A stretch of DNA of 64,000 nucleotides from Candidatus Cybelea sp. (GTDB lineage: Bacteria > Vulcanimicrobiota > Vulcanimicrobiia > Vulcanimicrobiales > Vulcanimicrobiaceae). Location: contig DASXFZ010000059.1 of assembly GCA_036489315.1 (NCBI GenBank), positions 40,541 through 104,540 of the forward strand, written 5' to 3'. Position 1 is the first letter of the stretch. Each line of letters opens with the position of its first letter. Below the pieces are notes generated by a model, which saw only the letters and a program-made list of their open reading frames with translations, was not told where the DNA came from and made no database searches. Positions 51,852-60,382 of this stretch are shown piece after piece. Both the position numbers and the translations under genes were made by a program.

Positions 51852-52538
51852 TTATGGACTCGTCATTTGCATGTACTTGAACAAGATTCCAACCTGTGTC
51901 AAAGTCGATGTCGCTCCATTCGTCCAGTTCCACATGTATGGTCCAAAGTTGAACCACGGTTTTGCCCCGCACGAAAACGTTTTGCCGCTTCCGCTAGCAA
52001 ACTGAACACCATTATGCCATGCACGGATCTTTCCGGTCCCCGTTAACGAGATCAGTGCGGTAATCTTCCACGTATCGGTTGCGCCTTCGACGTAAGGCAA
52101 CGTTTCAGTTCCGTTGCCGCTTTGAAGGTACCAGGTTTGTCCGTTTGCGCCGCCGGCCAAGTTTTGAATGCCGAGTACCGTAACCGGCGATAAACCGCAG
52201 GCGTAGTCATGAATCTGCCAGACCAAACGCTGCGTGAATTTACCAGAATCGATTCCCATGTGCGTAACGGTCTGAAAGTTCCACGTATATGTTTGACCTG
52301 CGTTTAGTAAATATACACCGGAACCGCCATTGCCGATGGGATTCAACTGATTGCGCATGCAACCGGCAGCCTTGACCAACAAAAAATTAGCGGATGCAGC
52401 CGTCGGGTACGTAGCGACTCCGCATTGCCCAGTATTGGCAGTGATTGACGGATCGCCGATTTGCCACAAAGGACCCGTAGGGGACGCTGCTGTCTCCTGT
52501 GACTGCACCAGGCCTAGAAGTATCGCTAGTAGGTGCAT
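51852..52538 (-). CDS. Secreted polysaccharide lyase-like protein
   Basis: A 228-residue exported protein with a short signal peptide and AAGGAG before the ATG. The jelly-roll part includes KFTQRLVWQIHDYACGLSPV, DTWKITALISLTGTGKIRAWHNGVQF and PWFNFGPYMWNW, a pattern similar to the heparin-lyase/alginate-lyase-like (Polysacc_lyase) fold, in which the WhNGv and fk-G-Y strands are conserved. Catalytic residues cannot be assigned with certainty. Base composition is AT-richer than neighbours, hinting at transfer. Confidence 0.5.
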   Translation of the reverse strand: MHLLAILLGLVQSQETAASPTGPLWQIGDPSITANTGQCGVATYPTAASANFLLVKAAGCMRNQLNPIGNGGSGVYLLNAGQTYTWNFQTVTHMGIDSGKFTQRLVWQIHDYACGLSPVTVLGIQNLAGGANGQTWYLQSGNGTETLPYVEGATDTWKITALISLTGTGKIRAWHNGVQFASGSGKTFSCGAKPWFNFGPYMWNWTNGATSTLTQVGILFKYMQMTSP

Positions 52539-52673
52539 CCCTTTGCTCCTTATGCAGATAGAAAGTAGCGTCTTTGCGACGCGGACTTGGCTGGCCTGTT
52601 AGGCTTCCTTCACGGTTGGGTCGGGGTCACGCCCTAATACTTTCTTCATAATGCGCTGCTAGAGTGCAGCACT

Positions 52674-52940
52674 ATGCATCGAACGCTCGCCGTTTTTGCA
52701 ATTGCAGCGGCCCTGACGGCGTGTCAGGCCCGCGATGTCGCTTCGGTGCCGAGCTCCCAGGGAACCGGCTCCGCATCGTTCTCGTTCGCTCAACCGCTCG
52801 GGCAGAGGCTGCCGGCGCGCGCCGCCAAGAGCGTCAACTGGCCGCAGTATTGCTTCAACGACGACCGCACCGGCGTAAATCCTCATGAGGCGGTTTTGAA
52901 CGCCCGAAACGTTCCGTCTCTGCAGGTTTCGTGGGCGGCG
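52674..52940 (+). pseudogene. N-terminal fragment of a PQQ-type propeller lipoprotein
   Basis: It starts with a good lipoprotein signal (MHRTLAVFAIAAALTACQ) and the first blade of a pyrroloquinoline-type propeller (NWPQYCFNDDRTGVNPHEA, then NVPSLQVSWAA). After about base 52940 the frame runs through an antisense dehydrogenase fragment until 53141. The remaining blades are missing, so this is a remnant. Confidence 0.7.
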
Positions 52941-53204
52941 AACAGCCCTACGCCGGCGTTGTTCACGAGCGCGTCGACGTGCCCGAAGTGCTCGATGCCA
53001 GCATGGATTGCGCTGGAGATGCTTCTATGTTCCTGGACGTCCAGACGAGCTACGAACACGCCGGGCATTCGCGCTAGGTCGAGGCCCGCGTCCGGCTTGC
53101 GCATCGTCGCAACAACGCCCCATCCGTTGTTTGCAAAATGAATGACGGTTTGCCTTCCAAGGCCGGACGAAGCACCCGTAATAAGGACGACTCTCTGTAT
53201 CGGT
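52940..53204 (-). pseudogene. N-terminal fragment of a short-chain dehydrogenase
   Basis: Translation of the minus strand gives VVLITGASSGLGRQTVIHFA (the Rossmann TGxxxGxG motif), ARLDVQEHRSISSAI and HVDALVNNAGVGLF (the NNAG motif), a classical SDR start. No ATG, GTG or TTG is available in frame before VVLITG, and the catalytic S-Y-K part is missing where it meets the PQQ fragment. It is clearly a remnant. Confidence 0.75.
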
Positions 53205-53474
53205 TCATGGCGCTTGAACCTGTACGGCCGCGCCGAGGTTGGTCATTGTACCGGGGGCAATCACAAAATATCGGCGCGGATATTTGTCTTCGCCGTGCAC
53301 GATTTGACGAATCGGGCCGGTCGTGTTGACGATCTGGGAACCGGCTGCGTTCGTCATGAATGCCGAGAGAGGCTCGAGCGTTCCACCACCGTCGGTCTGA
53401 CGCGAGAGGGCGAGAACGTAGTGCTGCATCGGCTGGAGACCCGTCACTGCGGCTTCGAGGATCTGGACGATTCC
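53205..53474 (-). pseudogene. C-terminal section of the YVTN protein after an in-frame stop
   Basis: This stretch is in the same frame as the upstream YVTN propeller gene, directly after its TAA: it reads GIVQILEAAVTGLQPMQHYVLAL and ends QVQAP. It looks like a natural continuation of the same protein (a carboxy-terminal domain). An internal GTG at 53447 could give an 80-residue product on its own. Whether the TAA is a mutation, is read through, or reflects a real gene end is open. Confidence 0.55.
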
Positions 53475-54671
53475 TTAATCGAAGAGCGCTACGCTGGTCG
53501 GCGGCTTCCCGTTTACGGCGCTCCCGTTGCCGCGTGCGGCCAGTGCGAAGTGCGTCGCTTGCGCGGCAAGCCCAAGGGACTGGAGGCCTTCCGTGCCGGT
53601 TCCGCTGGGCACCGCATCCGGCACATAAACTACCGCTTGCGCTGCCTGTCCGATAGGGCTTGTCGCGATGACCCTATTCGTCAAGGTGTCGATCGCGGTC
53701 ATTCGATCCCCGTTTTCCAGTCCAACGTAGACTCGAGTCCCATCGCCGGACGGCCAGATCCCGTGCGGCAAGCTACCGACGGGGATGGTGGCCACTTGAG
53801 TGAAGTCGCTCGTACGAAAGACCTTTACCTCGTTGAGGCCGCCTATCGTCACGTAGGCAAACTGGCCGTTCGCGTTGCGTACGATATTAACATGATTCGT
53901 GATTGGGCCGGTCGTGAGCGTCTTGAGCACCGTAAACGGCGGCTGCGCATCGAACACTTCTACCTTGCCCGTGTCCTTGAGTGTGAACCAAACCTGCTTG
54001 CCGTCGGGAGTTGCCGCGATGTTTGGACAAAACGGGCTCGCTTGAGGAACGCGGCCAACGATTCGGTGGTCGGCAACGCTAACGACTACGGTTTCGGGGT
54101 TGAAGGAAGAGCACACGTAGCAATACTTGCCGTCGGGTGAGAAGGTCGGCATTCCGGGACCATTCGGAACGATAATCCGCAGCTTCTCCTTGTAGGTTTG
54201 GGCGTCGAGGACGGAGACGTAATTCTCCCCGCGTACGGTTACCCATACTTCGGATCCATCGGGAGTATAAAACGGCTCGTGCGGCGAGCGGCCCACGTAG
54301 GTGATGTGTTTGACCGTATTGGTTCCCGTGTCGATAAATGCGACGGAGTTGGAACCGATGGAAACGACCGCAATCGTACGATGGTCGGGCGAGAGTCCCA
54401 TCCCGTGCACGAGCAGCTGCCCCTTGTAAAGCGGGCTGTAGTTCCCCGGCTGCGGATCGCCGAGTCGAATCACGCCGAGGAGCTTATTGTCCACGGGGTC
54501 CGTGACCGAGATGGTATTTGAAAACTGTTCGGCCGAATAGACGCGGTCACGATGGCTCACCGGGGTATCCGGACCAGCGTTTGGGAACGGCGCTTGCCCC
54601 GCCAGTGCGGGCGCTGCACCGAGCAGAACCGAGACGACCGGCGCGGCTGCGGAAAACAAATTGAAACGCAT
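53475..54671 (-). CDS. YVTN/YncE-type beta-propeller secreted protein
   Basis: A 398-residue exported protein (signal peptide ends ALA near residue 24). Seven propeller repeats are visible, e.g. VYSAEQFSNTISVTDPVDNKLLGVIRLG, shown here by its parts FSNTISVTDP and NKLLGVIRLG, then SVAFIDTGTNTVKHI, VSVLDAQTYKEKLRI and MTAIDTLTNRVIATSPIG. AGGAGGT precedes the ATG. It follows a DUF305 gene by 18 bases, a common partnership. It ends at a TAA after which the same frame continues in homologous-looking sequence. Confidence 0.82.
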   Translation of the reverse strand: MRFNLFSAAAPVVSVLLGAAPALAGQAPFPNAGPDTPVSHRDRVYSAEQFSNTISVTDPVDNKLLGVIRLGDPQPGNYSPLYKGQLLVHGMGLSPDHRTIAVVSIGSNSVAFIDTGTNTVKHITYVGRSPHEPFYTPDGSEVWVTVRGENYVSVLDAQTYKEKLRIIVPNGPGMPTFSPDGKYCYVCSSFNPETVVVSVADHRIVGRVPQASPFCPNIAATPDGKQVWFTLKDTGKVEVFDAQPPFTVLKTLTTGPITNHVNIVRNANGQFAYVTIGGLNEVKVFRTSDFTQVATIPVGSLPHGIWPSGDGTRVYVGLENGDRMTAIDTLTNRVIATSPIGQAAQAVVYVPDAVPSGTGTEGLQSLGLAAQATHFALAARGNGSAVNGKPPTSVALFD

Positions 54672-54689
54672 TTTTCTTACCTCCTATAG

Positions 54690-55064
54690 CTAGCGCTGAT
54701 CGGGTGCCGGCGCGGACGGAGGCAACGGTTCTCCGGCCGCGACGCGCATTGCCGCGATCTCTTGTTGTTGAGTCACGATGATCTCTTGAGCGATCCGCCG
54801 GAGTTTATCGTTGTCCCCGTAGCGCAGTTCCGCTTCAGCCATTTCTATTGCGCCCTGATGATGCGGCACCATGGATGCGACGAAGTCGTCATCGACGCTT
54901 CCCGAAGGCTTAATAGTCATCCCAGCCATCATTCTAGCCATGGACTTTTCAACTTGAGCGAGAAACAGCGAGTCCGTAGAAGCCGCGGCGACCGGTATCG
55001 TCACGTTAAGAACAGCTGCGCAGAGTAACGGCGCCGCCAGCGCGGCTTTCAGCTTGTCGTTCAT
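54690..55064 (-). CDS. DUF305 family secreted protein
   Basis: A 124-residue exported protein with signal peptide (to about residue 28) and the DUF305 core: FLAQVEKSMARMMAGM, then DDDFVASMVPHHQGAIEMAEAEL with the conserved HHQ and methionines, and TQQQEIAAMR. Such four-helix, ferritin-like proteins are often in copper or metal-related operons. AAAGGAG precedes the ATG at 55064. It is the first gene of an operon with the YVTN propeller protein. Confidence 0.88.
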   Translation of the reverse strand: MNDKLKAALAAPLLCAAVLNVTIPVAAASTDSLFLAQVEKSMARMMAGMTIKPSGSVDDDFVASMVPHHQGAIEMAEAELRYGDNDKLRRIAQEIIVTQQQEIAAMRVAAGEPLPPSAPAPDQR

Positions 55065-55400
55065 TTTCGGTCTCCTTTGCACGAGGACGAGTAGTTGTCG
55101 GCATATCGGCCCCCATTATAAGCCCGCAGATGGTCCGCTCCATCTGGGTCTGGCTTATGGATCCATAAGCAGGGTCTCGCTATAAGGAAAGCTATGAACG
55201 ATTAAGCCGGAAGCTGATGACCTCGTTCCGGCGTGAGGCTATACTCGCTAACGCTCAGCTCGCTCTTCGGAGTCTTAACCGATCCTAGAGATCGGGGATC
55301 AGTATCCACGACGTTCGGTGTTTGTCTAGGTGCATTTCGCCCTCAACGACGCCACCAATGTGGTCGACGTCGGCACGTTCAGCCCAAACGTCGCGATCGA
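55065..55400. other. Intergenic region of the DUF305 operon
   Basis: 336 bases between the LysR gene stop and the DUF305 start. The DUF305 promoter and an 18-bp palindrome lie in the half nearer DUF305. A short open stretch at 55331-55420 reads ALNDATNVVDVGTF on the plus strand but has no recognisable family and no full gene. Confidence 0.4.
55115..55170 (-). promoter_or_regulatory. DUF305 operon promoter with 18-bp palindromic operator
   Basis: TATAAT at 55120-55115 (minus strand) is a consensus -10 box without a good -35. Upstream, GCTTATGGATCCATAAGC (55153-55170) is a perfect 18-bp palindrome centred about 53 bases before the likely start site, the usual place for a LysR-type activator. 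The LysR gene just upstream on the same strand is the obvious candidate regulator. Confidence 0.55.
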
Positions 55401-56393
55401 TCACTTTTTGGTCCTTCCAACTACCGACGCAGCTTCGTGTAGCGTTGCATCCGTAGCGTTCGCCGACGCGAAGTCATGAAACGGCATGTTCTGGCTTTTA
55501 ATAGCCGTAATGAACGCTTCGCCCAGCGGCGTTGGCGAAGTGTCCCTGCGGCGTACCACGCTAAACTTCCGCTCGATGGCCGGCGTTGCGAAGCGCAGTT
55601 CGCAAATCGCGCCGCCCGCAAGGTCGGCCTCGACCGAAATTCTTGATAGCCATGCGATGCCGATCCCGTACGCGACCGCACTTCTTATGGTCTCGTTCGT
55701 GCCAAAGAGGAGGGTCCGCTTAAAGTGGAAGTCTTGGGAAGCAAGTGCCGTAAGAACGACACGTCTGGTGCCTGAACCGTCCTCTCGCACGAGCAGCGTT
55801 TCGTCGCTCACATCCTCGGGCCGCGAGAGCTCGCCGCGCAAGCGGTGAGCGGCATGCGCTATGCAGGTCAGGCGATCGGTGGCAAACGGCGCGGTGACTA
55901 ATTCGGGACGGTCGACGTCGCCCTCCACAACACCGAGGTCGACAAGATCGTCGGCTACCATCTGCGCAACGTCGTGCGTATTGCCGACGCGCAGCTCGAC
56001 CACCGCGTCGGGTCGCCCCCGCTGCAACTGGTTTACGGCACCAGGAAGGAGATGGACGCTCGTCGTCAAGCTGGCGCCGATCGTAAGGCGGCCATCGGTA
56101 CCAGCTTTGTGCTGCAGGGCGACGCGGCCCGCCCGAAAGCGCTCCACTGCAATACGGCGTCCGATCTCCGCCAGCTTGAGCCCCATCGGCGTGAGGCTGA
56201 TCGAGCGCCCTTTGTGATCCACGATCGGCAAGCCGGCGACATCCTCGATCTCGTGAATTTGTTGCGATATCGAAGGCTGTGAAACGCCAAGTGCCTCCGC
56301 AGCTCGGGTGAAACTTCCATATTTTGCGAGGGCAGATAACGTCATGAGGTGCGTGACGTTAAACAGGGGCGCTTCGTCGGAATGTCTCTCCAA
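55401..56393 (-). CDS. LysR family transcriptional regulator
   Basis: A 330-residue regulator. The N-terminal winged helix is clear (LSALAKYGSFTRAAEALGVSQPSISQQIHEIEDVAGLPIVD), here cited as GSFTRAAEALGVSQPSISQQ, followed by the periplasmic-binding-like effector domain (LTIGASLTTSVHLLPGAV to VVRRRDTSPTPLGEAFI). The TTG at 56393 has GGAGG 7 bases upstream. The ligand is unknown. Probable target: the adjacent DUF305-YVTN operon, downstream on the same strand, and possibly the divergent propeller gene. Confidence 0.88.
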   Translation of the reverse strand: MERHSDEAPLFNVTHLMTLSALAKYGSFTRAAEALGVSQPSISQQIHEIEDVAGLPIVDHKGRSISLTPMGLKLAEIGRRIAVERFRAGRVALQHKAGTDGRLTIGASLTTSVHLLPGAVNQLQRGRPDAVVELRVGNTHDVAQMVADDLVDLGVVEGDVDRPELVTAPFATDRLTCIAHAAHRLRGELSRPEDVSDETLLVREDGSGTRRVVLTALASQDFHFKRTLLFGTNETIRSAVAYGIGIAWLSRISVEADLAGGAICELRFATPAIERKFSVVRRRDTSPTPLGEAFITAIKSQNMPFHDFASANATDATLHEAASVVGRTKK

Positions 56394-56559
56394 ATTGCGA
56401 CCTCCGATTGTAGGATCGATCCTCACGCAAAAGGGTGAAGGCAAGGCTATTCGGTACCCGCCACTCAGCTCCATCGTGGTAGCCGGGGGCCGGGACCCGG
56501 AAGGGGCTCGGTGTCCTTGCTAGGGCGCGGGCCTTCGCCCGGTCGAAACCGCCGTGGCC

Positions 56560-57654
56560 ATGCGATTGATACTCTTGACGGCCGTCTTGATTGGTATTTC
56601 TCCGATCGTGTCCGGCTGCGGCGGCAGCATCCCGGCCCCAGCGGGTGCGCCAACCAATCTCGCCGCGACGAACGAGCCCGCGCTTTCGGGCAAAACACAA
56701 CGACCGTTTGCCTATGTCGCGCAGACGTGTCCGTCGAGCTCTCCCTGCCCGTCGCCGAATGGAATGGTGCAGATGTTAGGCGGCCCGACGATTACCGCAG
56801 ATATCGAAAACCCCACAACGCTAGCTCTCGATGGTTCCGGCAATCTCTATGTCGGCAACTCGCTTGCGTCAAACGAGGGTGACGTCAGCGTGTACGGGCC
56901 AAAGAGCGTGAAACCGCAGCGAATTCTAAGCGGCATCGTGGGCGTTCCGCACGGGCTCGTTGCCGATGCTGCCGGACGCTTATTCGTGGTCGCTCAATAT
57001 CGTTCGGGCTGTTGTCAATTGGAAGGCAGCGGCGCCGTCTATGCAGCCGGCGCCACGAAACCCAAGCAGCGGCTCAAAGGCCTCAGCGGCTTTGCCCATT
57101 CACCCGTACTCGACAAATCCGGACACCTCTACGTAGGGAACTTCGACGTGTTCCCCGGTTGGGTGAGCGTCTACCCGCGCGGGCGGCACGTGCCGTCGCG
57201 CGTCATCAACGACGGGATCGGCCTCCCGGTCCAGTTGGCGATCGCTCCAAACGGCGATCTCGTCGTCGCCAACGGGCTCTTCAGCGGCGGTTCTAACGTG
57301 GTGGTGTATCCACGCGGAAAGAGCACTCCGTCACTGACGATTGCGGGCATTAATAGCGTGAGCGCCCTTGCCATCGACGCCGACGGCAACCTTTACGTCG
57401 GCAACGGCGGAAGCAAGAAGACGAAAGCATCGATTACGGTCTATCGCAAGGGGCAAACAACGCTCTGGCGCTCGATTCACACCGGGTTCGTCTATCCAGG
57501 GGCGCTCGCGTTCGACGGATTGGGCCGGCTCTACGTCGCAAACGTTCCAAGAAAGGGAACGAACACAATTGTCGTCTTTGCTGCCGGCGCTTCGACGCCA
57601 ATGCGGACGTACACCCTGAAGGGTCAGTTCGCCGCGCTCGCCGTACCGCGTTAG
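56560..57654 (+). CDS. NHL-type beta-propeller lipoprotein
   Basis: A 364-residue lipoprotein starting MRLILLTAVLIGISPIVSGCG (lipobox VSGC). The mature part holds regular blades with LDGSGNLYVGN, LDKSGHLYVGN, APNGDLVVANG, IDADGNLYVGN and FDGLGRLYVAN at intervals of 40-50 residues. It diverges from the LysR gene across 166 bases and converges with another propeller gene at its 3' end. Confidence 0.82.
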   Translation: MRLILLTAVLIGISPIVSGCGGSIPAPAGAPTNLAATNEPALSGKTQRPFAYVAQTCPSSSPCPSPNGMVQMLGGPTITADIENPTTLALDGSGNLYVGNSLASNEGDVSVYGPKSVKPQRILSGIVGVPHGLVADAAGRLFVVAQYRSGCCQLEGSGAVYAAGATKPKQRLKGLSGFAHSPVLDKSGHLYVGNFDVFPGWVSVYPRGRHVPSRVINDGIGLPVQLAIAPNGDLVVANGLFSGGSNVVVYPRGKSTPSLTIAGINSVSALAIDADGNLYVGNGGSKKTKASITVYRKGQTTLWRSIHTGFVYPGALAFDGLGRLYVANVPRKGTNTIVVFAAGASTPMRTYTLKGQFAALAVPR

Positions 57655-57673
57655 CGCGATCGACCGAATCGGG

Positions 57674-58642
57674 TCACGTGCGCCGCTTGCAACGGCACCT
57701 TTTTCCTCGACTGGTCGATGAGCCGCCGACGGCGGCGCCGTACGCGCTCTGCAACCCGCTCGTAAACGTATCGACAAGCGATCCCCCGGGATAGGTGTAC
57801 TCTTCAATCGCATGATTCGCCGTATCGCTTACGACGACGTCGCCCTCATCGTTCACAAACTGCAGGAGCTGCGGCGATCCCGTAGCTCCAAAGCTTTGCG
57901 ACGGCGATTTTTTACCGGGCGGGAAGACTTCAATCGAGGGAATCGATCCGACGGCGACGATCAGATTTCCCGCTTTATCGACGAGCAGCCCCGCCGCAAA
58001 AAAGTGACCGCCGGATCCAAATGCAAGGTCTAGATCCGTTCCGTCTTTCGACCCAGGCGAATATTCATAGACGGCCGGGTTCGAATAGAAGTTTTGGTAC
58101 GTAACATAGAGGTTCTCGTTAGCGTCAAGAGCTAACGCCGTTGGGTAGCACGAACACTGTTGGTGGATCGATAGCGATGGCTTGCTGCCACCCCCAAGAA
58201 ATTCCACGATGGAGTCGCCGAAGGTGTAATAGTTGGCGACGTAGACCGTTCCTTTGGAATCCACCGCCACGTCGACCGGGCCCGACAGGCCCTGGGATAA
58301 CGTCGTTACCGGCGAGGAGCCGCCTGGATGATACTCCGTAACCGTGTTGTTCCCGGCGTTTGCTACGTACAAGTTGCCGGCAGCGTCTGTGGCCATTCCG
58401 GCCGGAACGTCGATGCCGTTAGTAATCGTCGCGATAGGCGGTTGGTTGGATCCCGAGAGCTGGAAGGCGACGACTTTGTTCGCAATGGAGTCCGAAACGT
58501 AGAGTGTGCTTGAGGAGGTTGCGCGCCGCGACGACGCGGTACGCTGCGACGATGCGGGAAACGGCGGCGAAACACCGGCGCGAGGCGTGCAAGCGGTAAT
58601 TAATACCGCGATCGCGAGCAGGGCTACAATCGAATGCTTCAT
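57674..58642 (-). CDS. NHL-type beta-propeller lipoprotein
   Basis: A 322-residue lipoprotein (lipobox ITAC near residue 18) with blades TDAAGNLYVANAGNNTVTEY, VDSKGTVYVANYY, LDANENLYVTYQN, VDKAGNLIVAVG and a final VVVSDTANHAIEEYTYPGG. Its start overlaps the stop of the phospholipase C family gene by 4 bases, so the enzyme and the lipoprotein are translated together. Confidence 0.82.
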   Translation of the reverse strand: MKHSIVALLAIAVLITACTPRAGVSPPFPASSQRTASSRRATSSSTLYVSDSIANKVVAFQLSGSNQPPIATITNGIDVPAGMATDAAGNLYVANAGNNTVTEYHPGGSSPVTTLSQGLSGPVDVAVDSKGTVYVANYYTFGDSIVEFLGGGSKPSLSIHQQCSCYPTALALDANENLYVTYQNFYSNPAVYEYSPGSKDGTDLDLAFGSGGHFFAAGLLVDKAGNLIVAVGSIPSIEVFPPGKKSPSQSFGATGSPQLLQFVNDEGDVVVSDTANHAIEEYTYPGGSLVDTFTSGLQSAYGAAVGGSSTSRGKRCRCKRRT

Positions 58643-59958
58643 TGATTGTCGGGCTCGCCCGTTCCATGGTGCGCGATGAGGTATTGCGCCGGATACGGCG
58701 CCGGAATCTCCGTGAACGCGCGCGGCTTCCGGGAAAAGTCGAAGCAGCTCGTCGGCGCGGCGGCGCGTGCATCGGTCTGACCCAAGGAGGGCAGATCGAA
58801 GCGGCTCTCGATGATTTTCAGGAGGCTGCCGAACTCGTACTGAGTGTGGTCCACGTAGTTCGATTTGGCGTACGGAGAGATGCAGAGCAACGGCACCCGA
58901 ACCCCGAGGCCGTCCCAGTCGAGTTGCGGGGGGGCCACGCCGTCGTACCAGCCGCCCCAGTCGTCCCAGACCACGAAGATTGCGGTAGACGGCCAGAACC
59001 CGCTCTCACCAATCGTATTGACGATCGACGCGACCCAAGATGGTCCGAGTTTGCTGTCGCTTCCGGCATGATCCGATAGCTTGTCCGACGGAATAACCCA
59101 CGTCACGTCGGCCAGCTTTCCTTTCTTTACGTCTCGCAGGATTTGCGTCTCGGGCGAAACGACGTCTTTCTTCCAATCGGGGCCCTCGCGAATATCCTTG
59201 ATGGCGTCGAAACCGTCCCAGGAGTATGAAGTAAGGCAGTGGACCTTGGGGCAGTACCGGGGTGAGTACGAGCGCCACGACAGGCCGGCGGCATCCAGCT
59301 CGTCGGCGATCGATTTGTACGTGAAGCAGGGAAAAGCGACACCGACCGGCAGACCCCCTTGCGGCGAAGTCGCGGCGCCATTCATGATACCGACGCGGAA
59401 GTCTGGGTTGCCGTCGCAGCCCCACGGCTCGTAGTTGGGTAAGTAATAGGCCCCTCCCGCTTGTCCGGCGATCAGGTACTGGTGCGCAACGAAACTCCCG
59501 TCCAGCTGCGATGCGAACATTTTATCGCCAAGTGCATATTGCTGGGCCAACTTCCAATACGGGGCTACGTCTTTCTCGCGAACGAACGAGTATTGCGTAT
59601 CCTTGCCGCCCGCGCTTGACTCGTGGCAAAAGCCGTCCATTTTCCCGTAGTCGACGGCCGTTTTTGCATCCTGAAAGGCATGCGAGATGTCCCAACCCGT
59701 TGCCAGCGGTACTTGGCTCAAGGTTATCGTTTGACCGTCGCAAGCGCCGGTTTTCGAGGTTGCGGCGTTCGGAAAACCCTCGAACAAGTTGTTGAAACTC
59801 CGGTTTTCCTGAATGACGATCACGATGTGATCGATCTTCGATAGCCCGCCGGAACTCGCCGGATTGGCCGTGACTCTCATTGGGGTCGAATAGGATATCA
59901 ACGCGGATAGCGCGAGGAAAGCCGTCACTGCGAGTCGAGGATTCGCGATCTTCGGCAT
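58639..59958 (-). CDS. Phospholipase C/acid phosphatase family secreted enzyme
   Basis: A 439-residue exported protein (signal from MPKIANPRLAVTAFLALSA). The phosphoesterase family opening HIVIVIQENRSFNNLFEGFP, then SHAFQDAKTAVDYGKMDGF, ASQLDGSFVAHQYLIAGQ, IFVVWDDWGGWYDGVAPP and YEFGSLLKIIESRF are all present, with the metal-binding asparagine and aspartates in their usual places. It should cleave phosphodiesters or phosphomonoesters outside the cell. TGGAG precedes the ATG. Confidence 0.88.
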   Translation of the reverse strand: MPKIANPRLAVTAFLALSALISYSTPMRVTANPASSGGLSKIDHIVIVIQENRSFNNLFEGFPNAATSKTGACDGQTITLSQVPLATGWDISHAFQDAKTAVDYGKMDGFCHESSAGGKDTQYSFVREKDVAPYWKLAQQYALGDKMFASQLDGSFVAHQYLIAGQAGGAYYLPNYEPWGCDGNPDFRVGIMNGAATSPQGGLPVGVAFPCFTYKSIADELDAAGLSWRSYSPRYCPKVHCLTSYSWDGFDAIKDIREGPDWKKDVVSPETQILRDVKKGKLADVTWVIPSDKLSDHAGSDSKLGPSWVASIVNTIGESGFWPSTAIFVVWDDWGGWYDGVAPPQLDWDGLGVRVPLLCISPYAKSNYVDHTQYEFGSLLKIIESRFDLPSLGQTDARAAAPTSCFDFSRKPRAFTEIPAPYPAQYLIAHHGTGEPDNQ

Positions 59959-60100
59959 GCTAGCTCCAATAGCGTTATCTAATTTGAAGACCACCCTACG
60001 GCAAAATGCACGGCGAATCCCGTCGCGGTCCAGTTCGGCGCGCGAAGCATCACGGCAGCGGTTCGGCCCGCTCGACGGGCGTCGGTGACGAAAAGCGCGT

Positions 60101-60298
60101 CTACTTGATCGCCTTGAGGCTGCGCAGCAATAGCGGCTCTGGAGCGCCCGCACGCGAGCCTGCTCGTCGCCGCATATGCTGCTGGAAAAAGGATGCCGCG
60201 AACAACAGCGCCACCGGCAGCGCAAGAACCACAACCGTTAACGTGAACATGAGCGTCTCGGCGCCATAGCCATTCCCTGGTGAAGCAAAAAGCGACAT
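60101..60298 (-). CDS. Possible small single-pass membrane protein
   Basis: A 65-residue ORF with one hydrophobic segment (LMFTLTVVVLALPVALLFAA) and a basic tail (QQHMRRRAGSRAG). There is no ribosome site, but TACAAT lies 9 bases before the ATG, which would fit a leaderless mRNA. No family is recognised; it may be a chance ORF. Confidence 0.4.
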   Translation of the reverse strand: MSLFASPGNGYGAETLMFTLTVVVLALPVALLFAASFFQQHMRRRAGSRAGAPEPLLLRSLKAIK

Positions 60299-60382
60299 CT
60301 TAGAGCTATTGTATGGAAACCGGCGCACCAAAACGTACCGGGCAGCCTCGCATTAGGGCTTGAGACCCAGGCCGCGCCGAGG

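Noticed and set aside
53142..54140. Plus-strand ORF of 332 codons
   Set aside because: Antisense shadow of the YVTN propeller gene and its C-terminal section; no domain, no ribosome site.
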